Positions 13,734 to 23,700 of a stretch of DNA of 35,454 nucleotides are shown here, in pieces. The notes beneath the pieces are model-generated. The model did not search any database. It saw only the letters and a list, made by a program, of their open reading frames with translations, and was not told the origin of the DNA. Each line of letters starts with the position of its first letter. Positions within the stretch are counted from its first letter, which is position 1. Position numbers and translations under genes: made by a program. The DNA is from Acidobacteriota bacterium (GTDB lineage: Bacteria > Acidobacteriota > Vicinamibacteria > Vicinamibacterales > UBA2999). The stretch covers positions 57,745-93,198 of the forward strand of contig JACPTI010000017.1 of assembly GCA_016192845.1 (NCBI GenBank), read 5' to 3'.

Positions 13734-15115
13734 ATCAGGACGCGAATGACGTCGGAGCGCGTGATGATGAACGTCTTGTCGGTCTTGAAGTCGCGGACGA
13801 GGACCGCCGGGTTCTCGGGCGTGATCATCTTCGACAGCAGCTCGACTGGCGTCGAGATGTCGGCGAACGGGAACGCCGGCTGCATGATCGTCTCGATCGG
13901 CTGCCGCCTGATATCTGGATTGCGCACGAACTGGTTGTAGAGATGTGACTCGTTGAGCGAACCGATGACGCGGCCGTCGCGCGTCACCGACAGCTGCGAG
14001 AAGTCGCGCTCGCTCATGATCCGGATCGCATCCTCGACCGGCCGGGCCGCTTCGACCGCGTAGAGCTCGCCCGACACGCCCATTGCGACGAGATCGCGCG
14101 CGGTCAGGCCGCTGATCTCGATGAACCCCTTCGCGCGCATCCACTCGTCGTTGAACATCTTGCCCAGGTAGCGCGAGCCGTGGTCGTGGAAGATGACGAC
14201 CACGACGTCATCTTTCGTGAAGAGGTGCCGCAACTGGAGGACGCCGGCCATCGCGGAGCCGGCGGAGTTGCCGGCGAAGATCCCCTCCTCGCGCGTGATG
14301 CGCCGCGTCATGACGGCGGCGTCCTTGTCGGTCACCTTCTCGAAGTGGTCGATGATGTCGAAGTCGACGTTCGCCGGCAGGAAGTCCTCGCCGATCCCTT
14401 CGGTGATGTACGGATAGATCTCGTTCTTGTCGAAGATGCCGGTCTCCTTGTATTTCTTGAACACCGACCCGTACGTGTCGATCCCCCACACCTTGATGCG
14501 CGGGTTCCGCTCCTTGAGATACCGCCCCACGCCGCTGATCGTGCCGCCGGTCCCGACGCCGCACACCAGGTGCGTGACGCGGCCGTCGGTCTGCTCCCAG
14601 ATCTCCGGGGCCGTCTGCTCGTAGTGCGCCTGCGTGTTCGACAGGTTGTCGTACTGGTTGGCCTTCCAGGAGTTCGGAATCTCGCGCGCGAGCCGCGACG
14701 AGACCGAGTAGTACGACCGCGGATCCTCGGGATCGACGTCCGTCGGGCACACGATCACCTCGGCACCGAACCCCCGGAGCGCGTCGATCTTCTCCTTCGA
14801 CTGCTTGTCCGTGGTGGTGAAGATGCACCGGTAGCCCTTGACCACGGCCACGATCGCCAGGCCCATGCCGGTGTTGCCGGAGGTCCCCTCGATGATCGTG
14901 CCGCCCAGCTTCAGCAACCCCGCTTTCTCGGCGTCCTCGATCATCTTGACCGCCATGCGGTCCTTGATCGAGTTGCCGGGATTGAACGTCTCGAGCTTGA
15001 CGAGCACGTCGGCCTCGACGAGCCCGCGTGTGATCGAGTGGATGCGCACCATCGGCGTGTTCCCGATGGCGTCGAGGATCGTGTCGCAGATCTTCGGTCC
15101 GGCAGGATTCGCCAC
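13730..15115 (-). CDS. Cystathionine beta-synthase (PLP enzyme with CBS-domain pair)
   Basis: 461 residues. It would condense serine and homocysteine to cystathionine, or act as a related cysteine synthase, with pyridoxal phosphate. The catalytic lysine is K51 in NPGNSIKDR, the substrate loop is EGTSGNTG (76-83), and the phosphate-binding loop GVGTGG is near 186-191. The IGNTPMVRI opening is typical of the fold-type II family. After about residue 330 come two CBS motifs (AARPVEDAIRIMSERDFSQL... and IETIMQPAFPFADISTPVE...), which usually bind adenosyl ligands. The length and CBS pair favour cystathionine beta-synthase over plain cysteine synthase. The start is GTG at 15115. No cystathionine gamma-lyase gene is nearby. 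Confidence 0.88.
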   Translation of the reverse strand: MANPAGPKICDTILDAIGNTPMVRIHSITRGLVEADVLVKLETFNPGNSIKDRMAVKMIEDAEKAGLLKLGGTIIEGTSGNTGMGLAIVAVVKGYRCIFTTTDKQSKEKIDALRGFGAEVIVCPTDVDPEDPRSYYSVSSRLAREIPNSWKANQYDNLSNTQAHYEQTAPEIWEQTDGRVTHLVCGVGTGGTISGVGRYLKERNPRIKVWGIDTYGSVFKKYKETGIFDKNEIYPYITEGIGEDFLPANVDFDIIDHFEKVTDKDAAVMTRRITREEGIFAGNSAGSAMAGVLQLRHLFTKDDVVVVIFHDHGSRYLGKMFNDEWMRAKGFIEISGLTARDLVAMGVSGELYAVEAARPVEDAIRIMSERDFSQLSVTRDGRVIGSLNESHLYNQFVRNPDIRRQPIETIMQPAFPFADISTPVELLSKMITPENPAVLVRDFKTDKTFIITRSDVIRVLM

Positions 15116-15147
15116 CGCCTGATCATGACAGGGGCGGCGCTCGACTC

Positions 15148-15247
15148 ACAAGTCACAAGTCACAAGTCACAAGGCACAAACCACAAGTCGCAACCGTGCC
15201 TTGTGGGCCGTGCGTTGTGCCTTGTGACTTGTGCCTTGTGACTTGTA
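15148..15247. repeat. Inverted 7-bp repeat array (CACAAGT / ACTTGTG)
   Basis: From 15148, seven heptamers run in tandem (CACAAGT three times, then CACAAGG, CACAAAC, CACAAGT, CGCAACC). They are followed by the inverse series (CTTGTGG, GTTGTGC, CTTGTGA, CTTGTGC and so on) to about 15247. The two halves are reverse complements, so the RNA could form a ~45-bp imperfect hairpin. It lies between the start of the synthase gene and the end of the DUF4159 cluster. Confidence 0.8.
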
Positions 15248-15316
15248 GCGAAGCCCTTGGCTGGTTCGTATTCCGGTTCGGTGCTGAGTGTGAACGACGG
15301 TTCTTGCGTTCAGGGT
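15247..15316. repeat. AACCAGCC/GGGCTTCGC family element
   Basis: AGCGAAGCCCTTGGCTGGTT at 15247-15266 is a copy of the element at 3020-3042 and 29270-29338. The rest up to the DUF4159 stop at 15317 holds a GGTTC-rich segment and no gene. GGGTTCAGTGCGTCATCGCG around 15308-15330 resembles the end of the third DUF4159 gene at 29340-29360. Confidence 0.5.
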
Positions 15317-16063
15317 TCAGTGCGTCATCGCGTACACGATGTAGTTCACGCCGAGCCGGTACGCGTCGTTGGTGGGATCGGTGCCGTAGAGCCCCTCGGC
15401 CGACCATTCCCAGTAGTCGCCGAGGTCGTTGTTCCAGTTGGCGAGCGCGAGCATGCGCCCCGAGGGATCGTTGGTGTCGAACATCCCCCAGAACGACGGC
15501 GGCACGTTGACGGTGGGATGCGGCACGTCGAGGTGCTTGATGTTGAAGAACGACTGAAACACCGGGTGCGTCACGTCCAGCCGGATGAAGTGGTGCTCGG
15601 GCAGCGCGCGCTTCATTTGCGCCACCATGTTGCGCCAGTGCCCGTCCCCCTCGAAATCGTCGAAGATGATGAGCCCGCCCTTGAGGAGGTACGCGCGCAG
15701 GTTCTTCGCCTCGGCGTCGTTGGTCGTCCAGTAGCCGGGCTCCGACATGTAAATGACCGGGTTCTCGAAGATGCGGGGATCGTCGAGGTCCAGGATGTTG
15801 CTGCCGTCCATCCGTACCCGCATGTTGGTGATGTAATCGAGGATCGCGGCGAAGTTGCGCTCCGCGGTCGGATAGTCGTGCTCCCAGCCGCCGCCGTAGA
15901 AACGCCCGAGGCTCGCGCCGTACCGGATGCGCGTGAAGACGAAATGACTGTCGTACGGCACCGTCAGCGCCGCCTGCCTGGACCTGCGAAACTGCCCCGC
16001 CGCAAGGAGCGGCATGAGCAGCAGCACGACAACCAGCGCCGCGATCGCAGGCTTCAGCCGCAT
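15317..16063 (-). CDS. DUF4159 domain-containing exported protein (1)
   Basis: 248 residues with an N-terminal signal or anchor (MRLKPAIAALVVVLLLMPLL then AAGQF). The body matches DUF4159, a glutamine-amidotransferase-like fold of unknown function found beside VWA/MoxR clusters. Conserved segments are FVFTRIRYG, WEHDYPTAERNF, NPVIYMSEPGYW, LRAYLLKGGLIIFDDFEGDG, HPVFQSFF, and the C-terminal NYIVYAMTH shared with the other two DUF4159 proteins of the window. It is the last gene of the long minus-strand cluster, 7 bp after its sister. Periplasmic location is inferred. Confidence 0.82.
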   Translation of the reverse strand: MRLKPAIAALVVVLLLMPLLAAGQFRRSRQAALTVPYDSHFVFTRIRYGASLGRFYGGGWEHDYPTAERNFAAILDYITNMRVRMDGSNILDLDDPRIFENPVIYMSEPGYWTTNDAEAKNLRAYLLKGGLIIFDDFEGDGHWRNMVAQMKRALPEHHFIRLDVTHPVFQSFFNIKHLDVPHPTVNVPPSFWGMFDTNDPSGRMLALANWNNDLGDYWEWSAEGLYGTDPTNDAYRLGVNYIVYAMTH

Positions 16064-16070
16064 GACAGCC

Positions 16071-16898
16071 TCAGTGCGTCATCGCGTACAGGACGACGTT
16101 GATGCCGACGGCGTAGCCGTCGGGCGAGAACCGGTAGAAGAAGCGGGGATCTTCGCCCTCGCGCTCCCACGCGTCGGAGATGTCGGTGTTGTGCGTCATC
16201 AGCACCATCAGGTTGCCGCGGCGGTCCGACACGCCACGGACCGTCGGCGTGGCGCTGTCGTGGCCGCGCTCGGAGGTGCCGCCGCCGCTCGAGCGCCAGA
16301 ACTGGATCGATGGGATTTGCGGCAGCGTCTTCACCTCGAACATCGTCCGGAAGATGGGGTGATCGAGCGTGATGTCCTCGATGGGGTACTCCGACGGCGG
16401 CAGCACGCGCGCCAGCTGCGACACCCAGTTGTGCCACGCGTACGTGCCCCAGTAGTCGTCCGCCCAGACGAAGCCGCCTTTCAGCAGGTACGTGCGGAGC
16501 CCGATCACCTCGGCCTCGGTGAAGGCGGCGGTGCCGACGTCCTCCATGTGGAGATACGGGCACTGGTAGAGCGCCTCCTCCGTCAGTCGGACGACGACGT
16601 GCTCGGGTGACCCCTGCGCGTCCTTGGTCACCCGCGTCTTGGTCAGCTCGGAGAGGCGAATCGAGAAGTTCAGCTCGGCGTCCGGGTAGTCGGTCGACCA
16701 CCCCTGGCCGCCGGCTTCGCGGCGACCGCTTGTGTACGCCGCGCGGCAGAAGTTGAACCCGCGGCCGAAGTCGTCTGGTTTCGCGAACTTGGCCGGGTAC
16801 CCGCGCGGCCCGAACCCCCGGAACTGGCGCCCGAACTGCGCGGCAGCCGTCGTGACGAGACACACGATCAGCACGATCGCCAGCGAGGCTGTCTTCAT
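16071..16898 (-). CDS. DUF4159 domain-containing exported protein (2)
   Basis: 275 residues. A signal peptide (MKTASLAIVLIVCLVTTAAA-QF) precedes a FCRAAYTSGRREAGGQGWST segment, DYPDAELNFSIRLSELTKT, LRTYLLKGGFVWADDYWGT, YPIEDITLDHPIFRTMFEV, MVLMTHNTDISDAWEREGED and the common ending GINVVLYAMTH. It is much closer to the third copy (29345-30178) than to the first. The ATG at 16898 overlaps the TGA of the preceding DUF4175-like gene (ATGA), indicating co-translation. Function unknown. Confidence 0.82.
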   Translation of the reverse strand: MKTASLAIVLIVCLVTTAAAQFGRQFRGFGPRGYPAKFAKPDDFGRGFNFCRAAYTSGRREAGGQGWSTDYPDAELNFSIRLSELTKTRVTKDAQGSPEHVVVRLTEEALYQCPYLHMEDVGTAAFTEAEVIGLRTYLLKGGFVWADDYWGTYAWHNWVSQLARVLPPSEYPIEDITLDHPIFRTMFEVKTLPQIPSIQFWRSSGGGTSERGHDSATPTVRGVSDRRGNLMVLMTHNTDISDAWEREGEDPRFFYRFSPDGYAVGINVVLYAMTH

Positions 16899-19800
16899 CG
16901 CGTGCGTGCGAGCGATCGGTAGTACTCCTGCACGAGCTTCCGGAACGCCTCCGGCACCTCGTCCGACCCGGACAGCACGATGCTGCTCTGATCGGCGTCC
17001 GCCCGGCGCCGGAGCCCGAACTCGAACCGCTTCAGCCCTTCGGCAATCGTCGACTGGAGGCGCGCAAGCTCCGACACGTCCTGGTAGACGCGCGGATCGT
17101 CGAGCCGCCGGAGCGCGCGGAGGATCTCGTCGAGCTCGCGGGGGTCGATGTTCTCGGCCGCCAGATCGCGCCGCAACTGCTGCGCCTCGTTCGTCCACTC
17201 GCGGATTTCGCCGCGCAGCTGCCGGATGTCTTCCGGCGACAGCCGCCAGTCGCGGCCCCACTCCCAGCCGTACCCGCCGTTCCAGGTGCCGCCGTTCCAG
17301 ACGCCGCCGGTCCAGGCGCCGCCCCACGCGCCGTTCGCATCGCCGCGGCCGCCCGCCTGCGCACCGTCGGCGGCGCCGCCTTCAGCAGCCTGGCCGCCCT
17401 CGGCGCCCTGCGCCCCCTCTGAACCTTGTGAACCCTGTGAACCCTGTGACGCTTGCGACCCCTGATTCCGCGCCTGCTGCCCCTGCTGGCCCTGTTGGCC
17501 CTGTTGGCCCTGCTGGCCCTGCTGGCCCTGCTGGCCCTGCTGGCCCTGCTGGCCCTGCTGGGCGCCGCGCTGCGCGCGCTCGCGCGTCCGCTCCTGGAGC
17601 GACTCGGCCGCGCGCGCCAGCCGCCGGGCGCGCTCGAGCGCGGTTTCCATGCGGTTGGCGTTCTCGCCGGCCCCCTGCCCGAGCGCCGCGGCCGCCTCGC
17701 CGAGACGCTTTCGCAGCTCCTCGATGCCGCCGGTAATCTCGTTCTCGGCGGCGTCGACCACCTGCGGGGCGGCACGACGGGTCACCAGGTTCTGTGAATA
17801 GCGCAGCTTGTCCGCAAGCCGGTTGTCTCGAATCGAGCCGGCTGCCTCGGCCATCTTGCGCGCGGCCGCACGCTCGTTGGTGGCCGCATCCCGGGCCGCG
17901 CGGTCGATCTGCTGCTCGAGCGAGTTCAGCCGCGTCTCGAGGTCCGTCTTCTGCTCGTTGACGCCCCGCGCCTGATTGCGGCGGTCGTTGCTGTCGGGCA
18001 CGCCCGCGAGCTCGCGGGCGTCGCCGGCGACCTCCTCATGGCGCCGGGCGATCTCGTCGGCCTGGCGCATGGCGTCCTTGATGTCGCGCTCGGCGCGCGC
18101 CGCCTGGTTTTGCTGCAGCCGGCGCTCGGTCTCGCGCAGCCGCTCCAGCGCGGCCGCCGCCTGCCCCGCGGCGCCCGCGTCGCCGCCCGCCGCGGCGCGC
18201 CGCATCGCGTCGGCCGCCTGCTGCATCTGGCGCGCGGCCTCCATGAGGTCGGGCCGGTTCTCCTCGCGCGCCAGCCGCTCGAGCCGGCGCGCCGCCTCCT
18301 CCGCCTGATCGGCCAGCGCGCGCTGCTGGGCCGCGCCGCCCGAGGAGGATCCGCCCTGCTCGAGCGCCCGGAGCCGCTGCCGCGCCGCTTCCTGCTCCTG
18401 CCGGCGCGCCAGCTCCTTCAGCTTCTCGAGCAGCTCGTCGATCTCGCGGTCGCCGCTCTGCTGCTGCGCCTGATTGGCCGTCTCGTACCGGCTCGCCATC
18501 TTTTCGAGCTCCTGCTCGAAGATCTCGGCGAGCTCCTGCTGCTGCGCGCTTCCGGCGCCGCCGCCACCCCCGCCGGCGTTCTGCTGCACGCTGATCTGGT
18601 ACTCGTACTCTTCTTCCGCCTTCTGCAGGATCTGCAGCGCCTTGTGCTCGGGCGGCAGCGCGCCCTCGGGGCTCACCTCGGCGAGCTTCGCCTCGGCGTC
18701 CTTCATCGCCTGCACGGCCTGCGGCAGCAGCTCGGCGATCTTCTCGAACGCCGGATCGCGCTGCACGAGCTGGCTGTTCAGCCGCGTCACCAGCCCTTCC
18801 ACCTGCTCGCGCAGCCGCGACTGCGAGAGCGCCACCACCGTGGTCGCTTCGCGCAGCTTGGCCGGCGCGTACTTGCGGCGGTCGCGCTGCACGTTGAACG
18901 TCGCGGAGATGATCTGCCGCTGCTGCTCGGAGAGCGCCTCGACCTGGCCGCCGGCGCCGCCGCCCATTCCGCCGCCGCCCCCGCCCATCGAGGCGGCCTG
19001 GCGGAAATCGCGGCGGAACGGCCGGATGCGCAGGAAGTACAGATCGCTCGTCGCCCGCTGCCCCTGGCTGCCGGAGTTGTCGAGCGCCCGCGCGTGGTAC
19101 GACACGGCGTCGCCCGGCTCGACGCCAAGCTCCTCGAGGAAGAACGTGTGGCCGGCGCTCACCTCCGGCAGGCGGCTGCGGCCGCCGAACAGCTTCACCG
19201 TCTTCTCGGGCCCGCCGTTCACGGAATAGACCAGCTCGAGATCGCGGACGCCGAAGTCGTCTTCGGCCTGCGCCTCGACGTACACCTCCTCGATCGCCGA
19301 CACCGACGTGTCGCGCCCCGGCTTGGCAAACGACACGGTCGGCGGCTGATCGGCGAGGACATCGATCGTGTACTGCGGCGAGGCGGCCGCGCGCTCGCCC
19401 GCCGGGGAATCGAGCTCGACGCGGTAGAAGCCGTCGCGATCGACCCGGAACGACCCCGTCAGCGACCCGTCCGCCTGCGCCGTCAGCGCGGCCGACTCCT
19501 TGTCGTTGAGCGCGATGCGTCCGCCGGGCGACTTCATCGTCGGCACGACGCGAACGCGCACCTCGGTGCCGGCAAGCACCGCGATGTCGCCGCCGTCCTC
19601 GATCTTCTGCGGCTCGAGGCCCGTGTACGCGGGGAAGTGATACTCCAGCTCCAGCCGCTGCACGTACGGGACGTCGACGACGGTGAGCGTGAAGAGCGTC
19701 GAGCGGACGCCTTCGGCCTCGACGTAGTACTGGAGCGGCGCGGCGACGTCGAAGATCATCCCCTCGTACCGGCCGTCCTCGTTGCGCACGAGCGGGTGCT

Positions 19801-20539
19801 CCTCGAACGCGCCGTCGGCCGTGCGCCGCAGCATGAGCGACGCGTCTTCAGAGGCAAACCCCATGAGCCGCGCGCCGACCGTCTGGTCGGCGCCCTTGGG
19901 AACCGTGGCGTTGCCCGGCGTCACCTCGATGCGGTAGGGCGCCGCCGCCTCGACGCTGCGCTGGACGAGCAGGATGGCCGAAAGCGCGTTCCGCACGAAC
20001 GAGGGACCGAGCAGCACGATCAGGATGGCGCCGGCCGAGACGCCGGCCAGCAGCATCCCCCACCGCTTGAGCGGCACTTCTTCGACGCGACGGGCGGCGT
20101 TGGTCGTCGCGCACGCCTCGAGCGCCTGCTCGACGAGCCGCCGCACCAGCGCCGTCGAGACCGACTCGGTCCCGCTCCGGCTGGCTTCTACGGCGCTCAC
20201 GAGCGTCGCCTGCAGCGACGGCTCGTGCTCTTCCAGGTACAGCGCCACCTGCTCGTCGGTCACGCGGCGGCGCAGCGGGCGGATGAGGAAGTAGAAGACC
20301 GACGCGACCACCGCCGCGGCCAGGAGCACCCGCGCCGCAATGATGGAGGACGGCGTGAAGCGCGCCCACTCCATGCCGTACGCCGCGAGGAGGAAGAGCG
20401 CGACGGCCACGCCCAGGCTGCGAGACGCGCCGCGAAGCAGGAGCTTCAGGCGCCAGCGCGACCGGACCTCCTTGATGATGTCTGTCAGGTCCGATGGGGG
20501 GGTGGACCGACGCCGCAGGTACTCGGTGTACTCGCGCAT
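16895..20539 (-). CDS. DUF4175-like large membrane-anchored coiled-coil protein
   Basis: 1214 residues. After a cytosolic start there are three membrane segments in the first ~190 residues (LGVAVALFLLAAYGM, LLAAAVVASVFYFLI, MLLAGVSAGAILIVLLG). Beta-rich extracytoplasmic domains follow to about residue 510, and a glycine-methionine linker (MGGGGGGMGGGAGGQ). A very long Q/E/A/R-rich helical region then extends to about residue 990 and is surely coiled coil. A (QQG)9 tract follows, then a Gly-Trp segment (GGVWNGGTWNGGYGW) and a final helical domain. It fits DUF4175-type proteins of MoxR/VWA clusters, whose role is not established. The plus strand also has long open frames here; they reflect codon bias and should be ignored. 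Confidence 0.78.
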   Translation of the reverse strand: MREYTEYLRRRSTPPSDLTDIIKEVRSRWRLKLLLRGASRSLGVAVALFLLAAYGMEWARFTPSSIIAARVLLAAAVVASVFYFLIRPLRRRVTDEQVALYLEEHEPSLQATLVSAVEASRSGTESVSTALVRRLVEQALEACATTNAARRVEEVPLKRWGMLLAGVSAGAILIVLLGPSFVRNALSAILLVQRSVEAAAPYRIEVTPGNATVPKGADQTVGARLMGFASEDASLMLRRTADGAFEEHPLVRNEDGRYEGMIFDVAAPLQYYVEAEGVRSTLFTLTVVDVPYVQRLELEYHFPAYTGLEPQKIEDGGDIAVLAGTEVRVRVVPTMKSPGGRIALNDKESAALTAQADGSLTGSFRVDRDGFYRVELDSPAGERAAASPQYTIDVLADQPPTVSFAKPGRDTSVSAIEEVYVEAQAEDDFGVRDLELVYSVNGGPEKTVKLFGGRSRLPEVSAGHTFFLEELGVEPGDAVSYHARALDNSGSQGQRATSDLYFLRIRPFRRDFRQAASMGGGGGGMGGGAGGQVEALSEQQRQIISATFNVQRDRRKYAPAKLREATTVVALSQSRLREQVEGLVTRLNSQLVQRDPAFEKIAELLPQAVQAMKDAEAKLAEVSPEGALPPEHKALQILQKAEEEYEYQISVQQNAGGGGGGAGSAQQQELAEIFEQELEKMASRYETANQAQQQSGDREIDELLEKLKELARRQEQEAARQRLRALEQGGSSSGGAAQQRALADQAEEAARRLERLAREENRPDLMEAARQMQQAADAMRRAAAGGDAGAAGQAAAALERLRETERRLQQNQAARAERDIKDAMRQADEIARRHEEVAGDARELAGVPDSNDRRNQARGVNEQKTDLETRLNSLEQQIDRAARDAATNERAAARKMAEAAGSIRDNRLADKLRYSQNLVTRRAAPQVVDAAENEITGGIEELRKRLGEAAAALGQGAGENANRMETALERARRLARAAESLQERTRERAQRGAQQGQQGQQGQQGQQGQQGQQGQQGQQGQQARNQGSQASQGSQGSQGSEGAQGAEGGQAAEGGAADGAQAGGRGDANGAWGGAWTGGVWNGGTWNGGYGWEWGRDWRLSPEDIRQLRGEIREWTNEAQQLRRDLAAENIDPRELDEILRALRRLDDPRVYQDVSELARLQSTIAEGLKRFEFGLRRRADADQSSIVLSGSDEVPEAFRKLVQEYYRSLARTR
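17474..17563 (-). repeat. 9-bp in-frame tandem repeat encoding QQG
   Basis: Ten 9-bp units (CTGCTGGCC on the plus strand, CAGCAG plus a glycine codon on the coding strand) run without interruption. Two units have CTGTTG and the outer units differ at the last codon. Because the unit is a multiple of three, copy-number changes would lengthen or shorten the protein without frameshift. Confidence 0.92.
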
Positions 20540-20594
20540 GCAACCCTCTCCGTAAATGCCTACGGTCAGGATACGCCCAACCGGGGACCACCGT

Positions 20595-22634
20595 TTAGGT
20601 TTTCGACAGCCGGTTCGAAATCAAGGTATCCGCCCCGAGCAGCAGAATCCCGATGCACAGCAGATACCACCACAGGCGCTGCGAGCGCTCCTGGGTTTCG
20701 GGCGTCAGCGCCTGACCGGCCGCGCCCGCCTGCCGCACGGCCTCCGGGGGCGCAGTCGTCGCGGCGATGATTTCCTTGGGATCCATGGGGGTGAGATCCG
20801 ATTCCGCCGTGTCGACGTTGCTCGCCACGACGGCCGTCACCCTGTCCCCCGTCCGGCTCCGTAACTCGTAGAACCCCTGCTCGGTCAGCTCGAGCACCTC
20901 CGCGCCCTCTTCCTCGATGCCGACCCGGCGGCCCGACGGGGTGAGCACGACGCCGCTCGCCTGCTGCGGCGCGGCCGCGCCCGCCGAGGGGTCGAGCACC
21001 TGGCCGACCGTCAGCCACGGCGCCGGCTCGGCGTACGCGGCCAGGTGGCGGATCGCCTGGTGGACGAAAGGCAGGTAGACCGGCTTGAGCGGGAAATCGC
21101 TCCAGGCCAGGTCGAGCGTCGACGCCCACAGCAGGACGCGCCCTGCCCCGACGCGCCGCTCGAGGAGCGCCGGCGCCCCCGCGTCGAAGCGCGCGAGCAC
21201 CTCGGCGCCGGTGACCGGCTTCACCGCGCGGTATCCGTAGATGCGCGCCGCCGTGAAGTCGCCGCTGCGCGGCGTGCGGAACGGCTCGAAGACCGGGTGT
21301 CCGAACTCGAGCGCCCCGACGCGCGCCGCCTCCCCTCTGGTCCGATCGACGGGCGCCTCGACGGCGGCCGGCAGCAGATCGACGTCCGACGCCCACGTCG
21401 CGCGCGAGCCGGTTGCAATGAACAGCCCGCCGCCGCCGTCGACGAAGCGCTGCAGGCGCCGGCCGAGCGATGCCGGCACGGCGACGTCGTTGACCACCGC
21501 CACCGACGCGCGCCGCAGATCGTCGTCGGACACGGCCTCCGGCTGGCGGACGGTCGTCTCGAAGCGCGGCATGTCGCCAATCGCCAGCGCGCGCGTCAGG
21601 TAGAGCGCGCCGCCCGCGGAACCGCCGCGGTCGACGACGAGCACCCGCACGGGCTGGACGGGCGACACGACGAAATGGAAGGCATTGTCGGTCGGCAGCG
21701 CGTCGTCGCCGGCGCGCACGGTGCCCCGCATGAAGCTGCTGGCCAGCGTCACCGGCGCGAAGGTGATCGAGGTGGAGCTGTCGGCTTCGACCTCGAGCCG
21801 CTCGGTCTGGATCGGCCGGCCGCCGATCTCGAGTGCGATCTGCCCGCCCCGCAGCGAGCGTGTGCTCCGGTTGACGACCACCGCGCTCACCGCCACGCGC
21901 TCCTGGTTCGAGAACGTGGAGCGCGCCAGCGACACCGCGGTGACGGAGACGTTCGGCAGATCGGCGCCGCTCGTGAGCGGCACCGGGAGCAGCGTCGTTC
22001 CCGGCGGCAGCCGCGCGCCTTCCTCGCCGCGCCACCCGGCGCGCTGAAAATCGCTGATCAGCACCACTTCACGCCGCGGCAAAGACGACTCGGCGAGGAT
22101 GCTGCCGGCGACCTTGAGCGCGGGCGCGTAGCGCGTCGAGCCGGCGGACGGACGGGCCGCGGCCACGGCCGCGCGCAGCCGCTCGCGCTCGCCCGCCGCG
22201 GCGGATCGCATCGCGATTTCCGCGCCCGACGAGAAGAGCACCACGGAGCCGCGGTCGTTGGGGCCGAGCCCCTCGATCGCCGCGGCGGCCGCGGTGCGGG
22301 CGCGCTCCCAGCGGTCGCCGAACGCCACGCTGTAGCTCTGGTCGACCAGCACGACGACCTCGCGCGCGCCGCCGGTCGCGATGTCGAGATCGTCGCGCTC
22401 GAAGAACGGCCGGGAGAACGCCAGCACGATGAGCGCCAGCGCCGTCAGCCGCACCATCAGCAGGAACCAGTTGTGGATCCGACGCCGGCGCACCGACTTG
22501 TACGGCACGCGCTGGATGAACATCAGCGACGGGAAACGCACGACCTGCTTCTTCTCGCGCTGAATGAGATGGATCAGCACCGGAATCGCCAGGGCGGCGA
22601 GCGCGACGAAGAAGAGCGGCGCCAAAAATGACAT
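20595..22634 (-). CDS. BatA-like membrane protein with VWA domain
   Basis: 679 residues. The N-terminus MSFLAPLFFVALAALAIPVL IHLIQ and a second helix after the RRRRIHNWF motif form the double-membrane-segment domain of BatA-type proteins (Bacteroides aerotolerance family). A von Willebrand A domain follows with the metal-binding DQSYS (residues 98-102). A long region with glutamine-amidotransferase-like motifs (RRLQRFVDGGGGLFIATG, GRVLLWAS) comes next, then a last membrane helix (LWWYLLCIGILLLGADTLI) near the C-terminus. It lies downstream of the MoxR and DUF58 genes, a typical arrangement in which MoxR ATPase acts on VWA partners. The precise process is unknown. Confidence 0.82.
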   Translation of the reverse strand: MSFLAPLFFVALAALAIPVLIHLIQREKKQVVRFPSLMFIQRVPYKSVRRRRIHNWFLLMVRLTALALIVLAFSRPFFERDDLDIATGGAREVVVLVDQSYSVAFGDRWERARTAAAAAIEGLGPNDRGSVVLFSSGAEIAMRSAAAGERERLRAAVAAARPSAGSTRYAPALKVAGSILAESSLPRREVVLISDFQRAGWRGEEGARLPPGTTLLPVPLTSGADLPNVSVTAVSLARSTFSNQERVAVSAVVVNRSTRSLRGGQIALEIGGRPIQTERLEVEADSSTSITFAPVTLASSFMRGTVRAGDDALPTDNAFHFVVSPVQPVRVLVVDRGGSAGGALYLTRALAIGDMPRFETTVRQPEAVSDDDLRRASVAVVNDVAVPASLGRRLQRFVDGGGGLFIATGSRATWASDVDLLPAAVEAPVDRTRGEAARVGALEFGHPVFEPFRTPRSGDFTAARIYGYRAVKPVTGAEVLARFDAGAPALLERRVGAGRVLLWASTLDLAWSDFPLKPVYLPFVHQAIRHLAAYAEPAPWLTVGQVLDPSAGAAAPQQASGVVLTPSGRRVGIEEEGAEVLELTEQGFYELRSRTGDRVTAVVASNVDTAESDLTPMDPKEIIAATTAPPEAVRQAGAAGQALTPETQERSQRLWWYLLCIGILLLGADTLISNRLSKT

Positions 22635-22639
22635 CTGTT

Positions 22640-23609
<970 letters not shown>

Positions 23610-23627
23610 GTCAGCATCTCCGGGTCA

Positions 23628-23697
23628 ATTCCCAACTCCCAAACCTCCAACTCCCAACACGGTTGGGAGTTGGGAGTTGGACGTTGGAAGTTGGGGC
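23628..23697. repeat. Inverted 7-bp repeat array (TCCCAAC / TTGGGAG)
   Basis: The left half has TCCCAAC-type heptamers (23628-23657). After ACGG the right half runs TTGGGAG, TTGGGAG, TTGGACG, TTGGAAG, TTGGGGC to 23697. The halves are reverse complements, so a stable hairpin is expected. The array stops three bases from the MoxR stop codon. Confidence 0.82.
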
Positions 23698-23700
23698 GTC

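Noticed and set aside
17453..20770. Long plus-strand open frames opposite the DUF4175-like gene, including a leucine-alanine repeat reading
   Set aside because: They mirror the GC-rich third-position bias and the (QQG) repeat of the real minus-strand gene; their translations are arginine/leucine-rich with no recognisable domain.
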